A stretch of DNA of 32,006 nucleotides from Verrucomicrobiaceae bacterium (GTDB lineage Bacteria; Verrucomicrobiota; Verrucomicrobiia; Verrucomicrobiales; Akkermansiaceae): contig JAIYDP010000389.1 in the NCBI GenBank assembly GCA_027487435.1, positions 1-32,006 of the forward strand, read 5' to 3'. Shown piece after piece: positions 1 through 9,096 of the stretch. Made by a program: the position numbers and the translations under genes. Numbering within the stretch: position 1 is the first letter of the stretch; every line of letters begins with the position of its first letter. Below the pieces are notes generated by a model, which saw nothing but the letters and a program-made list of their open reading frames with translations, was not told the origin of the DNA and searched no databases.

Positions 1-7
1 ATTGACA

Positions 8-298
8 CGTGAAAATATTTTTAGAAAATGTTTTGAAGACGGAAATATTTTTCGAAAAATTTGTAACGTGAGCGCCGTGTAGACATTGGCATGTGAGTAA
101 ACATCCCCCTCACCTAAAACCCTAAACCCCACCCGTCCCGCCTGACCCGCATTGATTCCCTTGAGCGAAATGAAACGTGAAAATATTTTAAGAAAATGAT
201 TTTGAAGTCAGAAATAATTTTCGAAAAATTTGTAACGTGAGCGCCGTGTAGACATTGGCATGTGAGTAAACATCCCCCTCACCTAAACCCTAAAACCA
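8..298. repeat. Two direct repeat copies with telomere-like motifs
   Basis: A block of about 120 bp occurs twice, at roughly 8-127 and 176-298, offset by 168-169 bp. The right part of the unit, from TTTGTAACGTGAGCGCC to CATCCCCCTCACC, is identical in both copies, while the left AT-rich part differs at several bases. Each copy ends in a degenerate CCCTAAAC-type stretch (CACCTAAAACCCTAAACC and CACCTAAACCCTAAAACC), which resembles plant-type telomeric repeats. No coding sequence is visible. It may be a dispersed or subtelomeric repeat; the window alone cannot show copy number elsewhere. Confidence 0.85.
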
Positions 299-408
299 AA
301 GAGGAAGTAGTCGGAGGCTGCGGAGGCTGCAGGGCTACTGTGGCACGGTGTCTACTTGAGGATAGGGGAAATGGTACAGATGCGGACCAAACAAACGGGG
401 GACGCACT
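299..408. other. Gene-free stretch downstream of the LRR gene
   Basis: This stretch lies between the repeat block and the stop codon of the minus-strand LRR gene and probably holds its 3' untranslated region and terminator. No conserved protein, RNA gene or clear signal is visible. Confidence 0.4.
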
Positions 409-2230
409 CTAGCTGGGCACCGCATCTACTTCGTCTAGGCGAGCTTGAATGATGTTAACTATTTCTCTGCGTCGAGCTTCTTCTTCTTTCAAGAAGGCGA
501 TATGCTCCAGTCCGGCGGCGTTCTGTCTCAGAATATCCCTAGCGTGTCATCATTGAGCTTCATCAACATTACATATTCATTTTCGCTTTTTTGACAGTTG
601 TTGAGTTCTTAATGTTGTGCCAGCGAGCTTTGAGATGAGCGATACGACTGAAAACCGAAGAAACATCATTTCGCATAATCAACATATTTCGACTACCTTG
701 AATACCGTCAACCATTGCATCTACTCGTCGTCTGAAATCTGCCCACTTCACTTCAGCTTGTTTCCGCCGATACAACCGCAGCCATTGGGCTGCCTCCGCG
801 AGTTCGTCTCGAATCGTCGCGTTCACCGCCTTCGACAGCTCGTCTGAGATAAAGTTCTCTTCCAGCTCCCTGACATGTTGACGTGTATCAACGAAAGAGT
901 TCCAGGGAAAAATATTAAAACAAACCACTCACAAATAGGGTCTTGGGGACACATGAAAAATGCGCTCAAGCCCACGAGAAGAATGCTTTTTCTTCTTTTG
1001 AATTTGAGTGAGCGACTTCACAACTGCCATAACTCCAACATCTGATCGCGTAAGAACCCCTCAGACGTATCTTCACCTGTCAGAAAATTGCGTCGAAGGT
1101 CCAGAACCTAGCAGTTTAGACGACACTAGCCCCCCTCAAATGAGGATGGATTAGGCGGACCTCGAGACTGTTCACGCGATGCAAGTTTCGGAGCCATCGA
1201 CTAGACGTTGCAAAGGACTGATCGTTGATATGGTTATTTTGCAAATACAGGCGCTCCATAGATGCTGAAGAAACTATTGCGTAGCCTAACGCAGCTACCT
1301 CAACCAGCAAGTTAAAGGAGAAATCCAAGCACTTCATGTGTTTCGATGTTGACAACGCACTCAGGCCTCGAGGAAGAAGTCTGTCGATTCTGTTGTGGCT
1401 GACATTGATCTGAATTATTCATTGAGATAACAATAGAGCAGACCTTGACAATGTTAGAACTTGGAGAAAGTCCACTGATGAGCCCATCCATCCCAACGGA
1501 AGATATGCTGCGTTTATCAAGGAATTCTCGTTTGCCATTCATACAAGTTATTGCTGACATCGAGCTCTTCTAGAGACGGAACAGATTGTAGCAGTCTTCC
1601 AAGCCATGATGCTCCTTGATCGTAGATGTCATTACCACTCAGAGAAAGAGTCCTCAATGTGTTGTGGTACAGGAGGGCATCGACCATTCTCATGGCCCCA
1701 TCATCTGTGATCGTATTACCAGAGAGGTTGACGTGAGACAAAGATTTGTTGAAATCCAATCCGGCAGAAAGAGAATGCAGGGACTCGTCATCAATCGAAT
1801 TGAATGACCCGCTCAGGTCTAGACTTGTCAGAAACCGATTCTTCGCGACTGCGTCTGAAAACAATCTGAAAGAAGACGAGGGGATGGTTGAGGCAGACAT
1901 GTGCAAGGATGTTAGAGTTGTCGAGTGCTTTACAAATTCTGCAAGAAAATGTCCCGATGCATCCCCAAAATTCATGCCAAAGAGCTCCAAAGACTTGAGA
2001 GCTTCACTCCGCTTTAAGACATCAACAATAAGAAGGAGGTCGGCCTCAGAGAGTTGCTCTCCGTACAGAGAGAAAGTGGTCAACGGATCAACAGGATCGA
2101 TGATAGCAAACAGCAAATTCTGGAGCTTCAGGTTGGTAGAAGAGATAGAATTCTGTCTTCGATTTGCTGCATCATCTTGAGAAATCGGAATGAAGCTTGA
2201 GATGGAAGATTGCCGTTTTAGTTTGTGCAT
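409..2230 (-). CDS. Leucine-rich repeat protein with C-terminal coiled coil (7 exons)
   Basis: Exons on the minus strand are 2230-1545, 1507-1444, 1409-1161, 1107-1077, 1041-933, 869-573 and 538-409, with introns of 37, 34, 53, 35, 63 and 34 nt. All are GT..AG and phase-consistent, giving about 521 aa. Residues about 60-345 carry ribonuclease-inhibitor-like LRRs (for example LTSLDLSGSFNSIDD, LRTLSLSGNDIYDQ, LEVLDLRRN). The last 160 residues are charged and predicted coiled coil (KKKKHSSRGLERI, LKEEEARRREIVNII). Without splicing this looks like two overlapping genes; the 35-nt intron at 1042-1076 restores the last LRR and joins them. There is no enzyme motif. A scaffold role at centrosome, cilium or cytoskeleton is possible by analogy only. 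The start is the first ATG, 6 bp from a possible divergent start. Confidence 0.8.
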
Positions 2231-2236
2231 GAAAAC

Positions 2237-2885
2237 ATGCCATCAAAATCAAAATCAAAATCAAATATCAATCTTGCTGAGGGTTTGAAGGATGTTCAGC
2301 TGTCTGTCAGACTCCAATGTCGCAATCCAAGGGATGTACGTGAGGTACCAAAAATCTGCCCTGGATGTCTGAAAGGTTGGCATGCTTTGCGTGCTGACTG
2401 AATTCAAAAATAAGGCACTGCCTGTCGGTAGCTGAATGACATTAAACGGACTTGCAGCCGCGGATGAAATACCCCACTCGCATGAACATGCGCAGAGGCC
2501 AAAGCAATACATGTGCCCAGGCGCCGGTCTCTACATCAACAATTTGCAGAAAGCGATTTGACGACGGTGACCCTGCACGGTTGGGTAGTCTTGAAATCTC
2601 GCAGGAGGATCACGTGGACAACGAGATGGTCATACATTTGTGTAGCTGCCAGAGAAGGTCATGTTGCTTCAAAATCTGCCGTTCAATTGCACAGATCTCT
2701 CCGAGCAGGTCCTTATCTCTTGAAGAATTCCCCACCCAACCCCTTTATTCTGTCCAACGACCAGAGAGCATAGTTTTGTCAAGTAGCTCTGTCTCCGTCA
2801 GTTGTCGCAGATCATCGCATGGACGTCGCAGCGCTGCTCGCACTTTCCCCCTTCGTCCCGTTGGGGGATCTGGCCGCCATCGTAA
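2237..2885 (+). CDS. Tentative small multi-exon gene, weak RPB4/RPC9-like resemblance
   Basis: From ATG 2237, GT..AG introns of about 40, 30, 37, 32 and possibly more nt can be placed so that one frame stays open through segments such as GMLCVLTEFKNKALPV, KQYIKRFDDGDPARL and LPEKVMLLQNLPFNC. The last two loosely recall the helical core of RNA polymerase subunits RPB4 or RPC9 (a YxxxF helix, then an EKxxLLNLxP helix). The 3' part is not resolved: several acceptors and frames compete after about position 2700 and the end given is a guess. ATG 2237 is only 6 bp from the ATG of the divergent LRR gene. Treat both existence and identity as uncertain. Confidence 0.3.
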
Positions 2886-3227
2886 CAGATCCGCTTGCAG
2901 AAGCGTTTGCTCTAAGAAAATTCATGTTGGTAACACACTGACCCGCCCCGCCCTCTTTCCTACGAGCTTTGTAAACGAGCTCGGACCTTGCCATTTACGA
3001 ACGCGCAATCCCATCCCCTCAGGGAATAAATTCTTCACCTCTCCTTGTCATCGCGAATCGTTTTAGAAGAGGAGTCGCCGAGAGGCAGTCGTTGAGACAT
3101 GCGGCATCCTTCCTTCAATCTTGTCTACAGAAACTCCTTCTCCCGCTACATTCCATATGCTTTGGGTCCTCGGACTGCTTCAACTTTGGGTATGCGGCCC
3201 TTCACCGCCAGGATCATCCGGCATTGA
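2819..3227 (+). CDS. Small hypothetical protein (about 90 aa, 3 exons)
   Basis: Exons 2819-2929, 3023-3087 and 3131-3227 join in phase through introns of 93 and 43 nt. The predicted protein starts MDVAALLALSPFVPLGDLAA and ends in a basic, aromatic segment (SFSRYIPYALGPRTAS). I do not recognise a family. It overlaps, in another frame, the possible 3' end of the preceding tentative gene, so one of the two models is likely wrong. The 93-nt intron is long for this genome, which also lowers confidence. A mitochondrial or membrane-associated small protein is possible but not shown. Confidence 0.35.
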
Positions 3228-3382
3228 AGGTCGGACCAATGTCCGCGCATCCCCTCTGCTATTTGATTGGCAACAGTGTCTCTAGTAAATGCGTGTCCAA
3301 ACTGCTTAAATGGCCACTTCAAAATGAATGCTCCCAACATTATCGTCTCTTTAACTGTTATCTAAGTGGAAATGAGGCAGCG

Positions 3383-4651
3383 ATGAATTTGTCAGCTGTT
3401 GCGAGGGCGCGGCTGCTTGGATTTTCTATGTTTTTGATATTCCTATCGTACAACCCTGCTCAGTCACTAGCTACAGCGTTGGATGGGGATGTCGGAGCGT
3501 ACAGCTTGTCTCTGCTCTACGGCTGCTTTGCGCTGTCATCTCTCTTTTTCTCTGCTCCCGTGGTTCGAAGATTCGGTCCCAAAAACGCTATATTTGCGAG
3601 CTGCTTTTTCTACATTGCTTTCGTTGCATCGCACGCCCTCATGGCTTCGACTTTGAGGGTCGTCTTGTTGTTCGTCACCGCAGCTTTGATCGGAGTTAGT
3701 GGTGCCGTTCTCTGGACTGCCATTGGAACGTTTTTGACGGAAATGGCAGAGGGGGATTCTTTGAGAATGGGAAAGCTTTCCGCCAATTTTTATGCTGTGC
3801 TTCGCTCGAACATGTCATTCTCCTTCCTTGTTGTGTTTGTTGCTGCAAAAACTGAGCTCTCATCTAGTTCCCTATTCCTCATACTCACTGGCATAGGAGT
3901 AATGGGAACTTTTCTAGTTTTGGCTGTCCCAAAACCTCCTACGAAGCCGAAGATTCTGGAGCCGACTTGTAGGCGGCTTACGTCTGTGCTTCGGCACGCT
4001 CATAAACCCGCAGCAGCATATATGATCCCAGTATTTCTGTTTATCGGAATGACTCAGTCTTTTGGAAGCGGAGCTCTTCCGCTTACTGTTCACACTCCCG
4101 TGTCCAGAGCATCTGTTTTGATTGGTTTTGGGGTCGCCGCTCTCCTAGGGTCATCGACTCCTCTTGTGGTAGCCTCGCTGTCTCCACCTCGTCGTCACCT
4201 CCTTATAGCTGCCTTCGTTTCTTTGGACGTTGGCCTGATGATGACTTGGCTTCCAAACTGTTTTGTCTCTTTTTGTCCACAGCAAGTTTTGTCTGGATTT
4301 TTTTGCGGCTATGGAACAGGCCTCCTGCCCTCTGTAGTTACTGCTGCCCTTGGATGTCAGCATCGACACAATTCGGAAGCTGCTTTTTCACTTCAATGGC
4401 TCAACTCAGCGTCAGCCAGTGCGATTGGATATTGGATTCAGACTCATGTGGAGAAAAGAGTCCTTGCGTTGTGTCTGACAATTTTTTCTGTTCTTGCTGC
4501 TGTCCTCTTGCTTTACGGCGACAAAAGGATCCTATCTCTCGACAGTGTTGTTACGACCGTGTCTGACACAGATGGCGTGGCACTTGTTCAGAGAGAATCT
4601 GACAATTGCAGTGACGAGTCAGAGAGCAAAATGGGATTGAAGAGCCCGTAA
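3383..4651 (+). CDS. UNC93-like major facilitator superfamily membrane protein
   Basis: A single uninterrupted exon encodes 422 aa from ATG 3383. The N-terminal helices match the UNC93 family: a F..Y.NPAQSLATALDG segment, then SLSLLYGCFALSSLF, VVRRFGPKNA and GAVLWTAIGTFLTEMA. About 11-12 hydrophobic segments follow, ending in an acidic Ser-rich cytosolic tail. UNC93 proteins are multispanning regulators or trafficking partners of channels and receptors; the substrate here is unknown. The frame stays open upstream to 3092, but the family similarity begins near 3383, and the upstream stretch is better explained by the small gene before it. It is convergent with the alanyl-tRNA synthetase (36 bp between stops). 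No introns are visible, unlike nearly all neighbours. Confidence 0.85.
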   Translation: MNLSAVARARLLGFSMFLIFLSYNPAQSLATALDGDVGAYSLSLLYGCFALSSLFFSAPVVRRFGPKNAIFASCFFYIAFVASHALMASTLRVVLLFVTAALIGVSGAVLWTAIGTFLTEMAEGDSLRMGKLSANFYAVLRSNMSFSFLVVFVAAKTELSSSSLFLILTGIGVMGTFLVLAVPKPPTKPKILEPTCRRLTSVLRHAHKPAAAYMIPVFLFIGMTQSFGSGALPLTVHTPVSRASVLIGFGVAALLGSSTPLVVASLSPPRRHLLIAAFVSLDVGLMMTWLPNCFVSFCPQQVLSGFFCGYGTGLLPSVVTAALGCQHRHNSEAAFSLQWLNSASASAIGYWIQTHVEKRVLALCLTIFSVLAAVLLLYGDKRILSLDSVVTTVSDTDGVALVQRESDNCSDESESKMGLKSP

Positions 4652-4687
4652 GCGTTGTTTGCGGACGTAAATCGTAAATGTATTAAG

Positions 4688-7621
4688 TCACATGCGGCCA
4701 CGACACAGCGTGTCACTTCCACCACCTTTGCCCTTTCCACCAGTAAATTCTCTGAAGATTGCCCTTGCATTGGCCCCCTTTGGACCTGCGGCGTCAGTCA
4801 AGCCATGCAGACGGCCACACTTGCAACGATGACCACTGGGCTTTGAACTGCAATGACTGTACAACTGGTAGCATCACCAAGCGCTAAGTCTTGTAAATGG
4901 TTTGGATCTACATCCCTTTTGCGTAAACAAAACTATCGGACAGCAAACTTCGCATGAACAACGATTGCATCGGCTCCGCCCACGAAAGTGTGAGACCGAG
5001 GCGACGCTCGCCAATAAAATCGGGACAATTCTAATTTTGCAGCCGCAGCAGCTTTTGCTGAAGCTATTTCTCTTGCTTCAAGCTTTGAAACAGCTGAGAA
5101 GACATCGTTGCGAGAGGTCTATGTTAATAAGAAGCGCTGAGAGTTTTGACATTCAGAAGAGACGCAACAGATTGCAAACCAGCCCAGCCAGCCTGCAGAA
5201 CCTCTATCGCGGGTATGCCGGCAACGGCTTCAATTCTTCGAGTTCCAGCAGAGATGGCTGATTCAGAAAGAATGACGAAAGGGAACATATCCCGAGAATT
5301 CTTTGCATGTGTTCCTCCACAGAGCTCTTTCGAAAATGTTCCAATTGACACAACTCGAACTTCTTCTCCATACTTTTCTCCAAACATTGCAATAGCACCA
5401 CACGCAAGAGCGTACTCTCTTGCTTGAATATCAACTTTGACCTCCTGATTCGAAAGCCCGATGGAGTTGACTCTTGTTTCCAACGCATTGATTTCCATCG
5501 GGGTCAGCGCTCGAGAAAAAGAGAAATCGAATCGGAGACGATCTGGTCCCACGAGTGAACCTGCTTGGCGAACACTTTCTCCGAGCATCTGATTCAGATT
5601 ACTAGAAACTCAGAGAATGCTACCTCTTTTAACGCTGCCTGGACGGCATGCGTGGCGGTGTGATGCACAGACGAACGATCACGAGCGCGGGAATCAACAA
5701 CTGCAGTGACACTGTCTCCAGAGGAAATTAGATCGCTCACAGGAGTATCAGGATAGCCATCAAGAGCTACCCTCAACGTGTTTGTTCGCGAAGTTTTCAA
5801 GACGTCAATGACTTGAAAATTCCTGTCGCCCGTCCTGAGAACACCAGCATCTGAGACTTGACCGCCACTTGCCGCATAGAATGGACTCTTTTCCAAGACA
5901 ATGAATGCCGTACCATCCTCCGCGTCCACCACTTCCGATACTCGTGTTTTCAACTGCAGATGGTCGTACCCAACAAACGAGCTTGGTGACGATAGACGCT
6001 TCACCTCTCAAGTCAAAAAGTCAGCAACAACAGTACTCGATCAGGAAGTCCTCCGTCTACTCCACGCCACGTTTTCCTGGACTCTTTACGCTGCTGCTCA
6101 ACCATTTTCTCTACTTCGGCGATCTAGGCTACTCAGAAAACTCGAGGTCAGCCACATTCAAAGTAAGACCCCGCTCGTGTGCAACAAGAACAGAGAGGTC
6201 AATCGGAAAACCAAAGGAATCATGCAATTGAAACGCGAGCTCTGCCGGGAATTTATCCTCCAGCTTGAGGCGATCATTTAAATGCTTCATCCCTCTGCGA
6301 AGGGCATCTCCAAATATAGTTTCTTCATTTAGAAAAGAAGCTGAGATAGCGTCCTTGCTCTCGTAAGCGGTCATGAAAATGAGAAAACCCGTCGCTGAAC
6401 TAGTTCAGGAAAGGCATCTCCAAGCACGGCTGCGACAGAAGATGCCGAAAGATGCAAAAACGGATCTGTCAGCTGTTAAGGTGAATCTAATTTGGTCTCA
6501 AACCTGATAGACCAATTTTATTCCCATAAGCGATCGCACGACGAATAATCCGACGAAGGACATATCTTGAGTAAGAAAAGGTATCGAAGTATGACACCCT
6601 CTTCCTACGTTTGATGGATGCACACCTTCTGCAATCAGCAGCGATGAAGCGCGAAGATGATCAGCAATGACCCGAAGAGACGTTGAGTAATAATCTCTGC
6701 TGTCAGGATTGTAAGCCTCTGGATGTGGTGAAAGTTTCTGCATTTGTAAATTCATCAAAGAGGCAATTCAAACAGCCACAAAATCGATGATTGGACGAAT
6801 TGTGTCCACCTCAAAATTGGAAGGGAAACCCTTTGAAGTCAGGGCAAAGGAGATGGCTTACTCCAAGAACTGCAGCGATGCGCTCAAGTCCCATACCGGT
6901 GTCAACACACAATTCTTGTTAGAAACAACAACAACAACGCTACAGGGGAAGGAATGGGCCGAAAAGCACCATTCGCAAGTCTCTCTCTGTCCATGAACAC
7001 GAGATTCCAGATTTCCAGCCACCGGTCTCCGTCGATTTCTTTCAACTGATCGTAAAATATCTCAGTGCATGTTCCGCATGGACCAGGGCCGTCTCCCATG
7101 GACCAGAAGTTGTCCTCATCGCCCTGATAGGTAAGTTTGGCAATAATGGGCTCCACCTTGGTGAACATGTGAGAGTGGGGAAGACCAGCAATCTTCCTCC
7201 ATAGCTCGCGGCTTTCATCATCTGAATGGTGCGTGGATATGCTAAGTTTGCTTGGAGGGATCCCCAACACTTGAGTAAGATACTGCCAAGCATAAAAGAT
7301 AGCCTGTTCTTTAAAATAGTCTCCGAAGGAAAAATTTCCAAGCATTTCAAAGAAAGTGTGGTGCCGCGCTGTGTGTCCAACATTATCCAAGTCATTATGC
7401 TTTCCACCAGCTCTGATACATTTCTGAGAAGAAGTTGCGCGACTGTAAGGCTTTTTCTCGACCCCAGTGAAGCAATCCTTGAATTGCACCATTCCCGAAT
7501 TGGTAAACAATAAAGAAGGATCATTTCGAGGAACCAAATCCGATGATCTCACCACAAAGTGACCTCTAGACTCAAAGAACGACAGAAAGCTCTGACGAAG
7601 CTTTGCTGTGGACCACGACAT
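4688..7621 (-). CDS. Alanyl-tRNA synthetase, alpha-proteobacterial type (13 exons)
   Basis: Charges tRNA-Ala. Thirteen minus-strand exons (first 7621-6970, last 4785-4688) are joined by twelve introns of 31-55 nt and encode about 833 aa. The class II core begins LRQSFLSFFESRGHF, with LLFTNSGMVQFKD, GGKHNDLDNVGHTARHHTFF and GNFSFGDYFKE. The editing domain has HHTATH and CGGTH metal ligands. The C-Ala domain ends with GGKGKGGG. Sequence details (FTGVEKKPYSRAT, DLDNVG) are those of alpha-proteobacterial and mitochondrial enzymes, so this is probably the mitochondrial or a dual-targeted form. No clear presequence precedes ATG 7621, although a short upstream exon cannot be excluded. The first splice is uncertain: 6915-6969 keeps frame but removes residues (GAFRPIPSP) that look conserved. 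Confidence 0.93.
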
Positions 7622-7788
7622 AAATAACAGCGATAAAACACAAGTTGAGCTCCGAGAAAAAAAAGTGTAACGTACACATTATTCGTATTAGAAAGGAGAG
7701 AAATGCCACAATAGGCGCAATCTTGCTCGGTCTCATGGCAAATAATTTTAACGAATAAGGGATCTTAATTTTGGAGTTGTTCGAGAAC
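7622..7788. promoter_or_regulatory. Short divergent intergenic region, alaRS / TPR-cyclophilin
   Basis: These 167 bp separate the divergent start codons of the alanyl-tRNA synthetase and the TPR-cyclophilin and must hold both promoters. The region is AT-rich. I see no recognisable TATA box or other defined motif. A minus-strand ATG at about 7735 could begin a short exon encoding a targeting sequence for the synthetase, but I found no convincing splice. Confidence 0.3.
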
Positions 7789-9058
7789 ATGTCATCAGAT
7801 GATGTGGTTCATTGACCATCGCTCTAACTATACGTAGGAACTGAGAGCAGATGCCTTGAGAGAGAAAGACGCAGGAAACTCTTGCTTCAAAGAAAACAAC
7901 GTGAGAGAATCATTGTGCCAGAATGACTGATTCATAGTTTCGTGAGGCAAGAACTCACTACAGGAAGGTATCCAACGCCTAGTACCATGATTTTATCTTG
8001 CAGGCTGTTGATTGCTTACAAGACATTCTGAAGGAGAATGAAGACGACAAGGAATTGCGATATTTGTGCAATTTGAATGCGTGTGCTGCGTCGCTCAAAT
8101 TGAAAGACTACAGCGAATGTATCTCGTACGCAACTCGGGCGGAAGACCTTAATCCTGCTTCTGTGAAAGCGCTATTCCGTCGCGCCCAAGTTTCTTGGAT
8201 TTTTTTGCATTCACGATGCAGGCGTACATGGCTACAGAGAATCTGTCTGAGGCCCGCAAGGATCTCGAAAAAGCTCAGAGAATCGATCCTTCCAATACAG
8301 ATGTTCTTAAAGAAGTTGCGCTCCTCAAGAGGCTTGAACTCGAGGAGAGAAAGCGTGAAAAAGCAAAATACGCTGGCATTTTCAGCAAAGTCAGTCTTTA
8401 CGACGACAAACCTGCATACAAGAGGCCTGGCCCGAATGAATTTGTTTTCTTTGATATTTCTATCGGAGGAAATTCAGGTTCTTTGGTCATTGGTTTCGTT
8501 TACGAGACAGTTGGCCGTATTGTCATGGAGATATACTCATCCGACCTTCCCAAGACCGCAGAAAATTTCCGGGCCCTTTGCACTGGAGAAAAAGGCATCG
8601 GCAAGCAAGGGAAACCCCTCCATTTTAAGGGATCCTCCTTCCACAGAGTGATCCAGAACTTCATGATCCAAGGTGGAGATTTCACCAATGGTGATGGAAC
8701 TGGTGGAGAATCGATCTATGGGGAGAAATTTGCTGGTAGGTACCGCCGCTCTGACCGCTCACCTTCCTCAGATGAAGGGTTCCCTTTCAAGCACGATCGC
8801 CCATACCTCTTGTCGATGGCCAACTCTGGTCCGAATACAAACGGATCTCAATTTTTTATCACAACTGCTGTAACGAGTTGGCTCGACGGCAAGCATGTCG
8901 TTTTTGGCGAAGTCATTACGGGGCAGTCGACCGTGCAGGAGATCGAGAAAATCGCGAAAGAGGAAGGAACAGACAAGCCTTTGCAGCCTTGCATTGTCGA
9001 GGATTGTGGCCAGCTTTCTCGTGACGACGGAATGAAGCTGAAACGCGAGAATCAGTAG
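7789..9058 (+). CDS. TPR-cyclophilin, N-terminal TPR and C-terminal PPIase (7 exons)
   Basis: A peptidyl-prolyl isomerase co-chaperone. Exons are 7789-7803, 7838-7900, 7938-7967, 8004-8189, 8222-8477, 8511-8735 and 8772-9058 (353 aa), with introns of 34, 37, 36, 32, 33 and 36 nt. Residues about 6-130 form three TPRs with the carboxylate-clamp pattern that binds the EEVD tail of Hsp90/Hsp70 (K and N in EKDAGN, N in CNLNAC, K and R in VKALFRRA). Residues about 172-345 are a cyclophilin with catalytic FHRVIQNFMIQGGDF and the cyclosporin-contact Trp in SWLDGKHVVFG. The 33-nt intron at 8478-8510 is in frame and stopless, so an ORF caller would translate it. Domain order is the reverse of classical CYP40. 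It converges on the TTLL gene. Confidence 0.92.
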
Positions 9059-9096
9059 GATGTCGACTTCTTATTTACGTAAATATGGTACAAGTT

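Noticed and set aside
2452..3066. A 204-residue plus-strand frame
   Set aside because: Composition is Arg/Ser/Cys-rich and it spans several likely introns; the other frames carry more protein-like segments.
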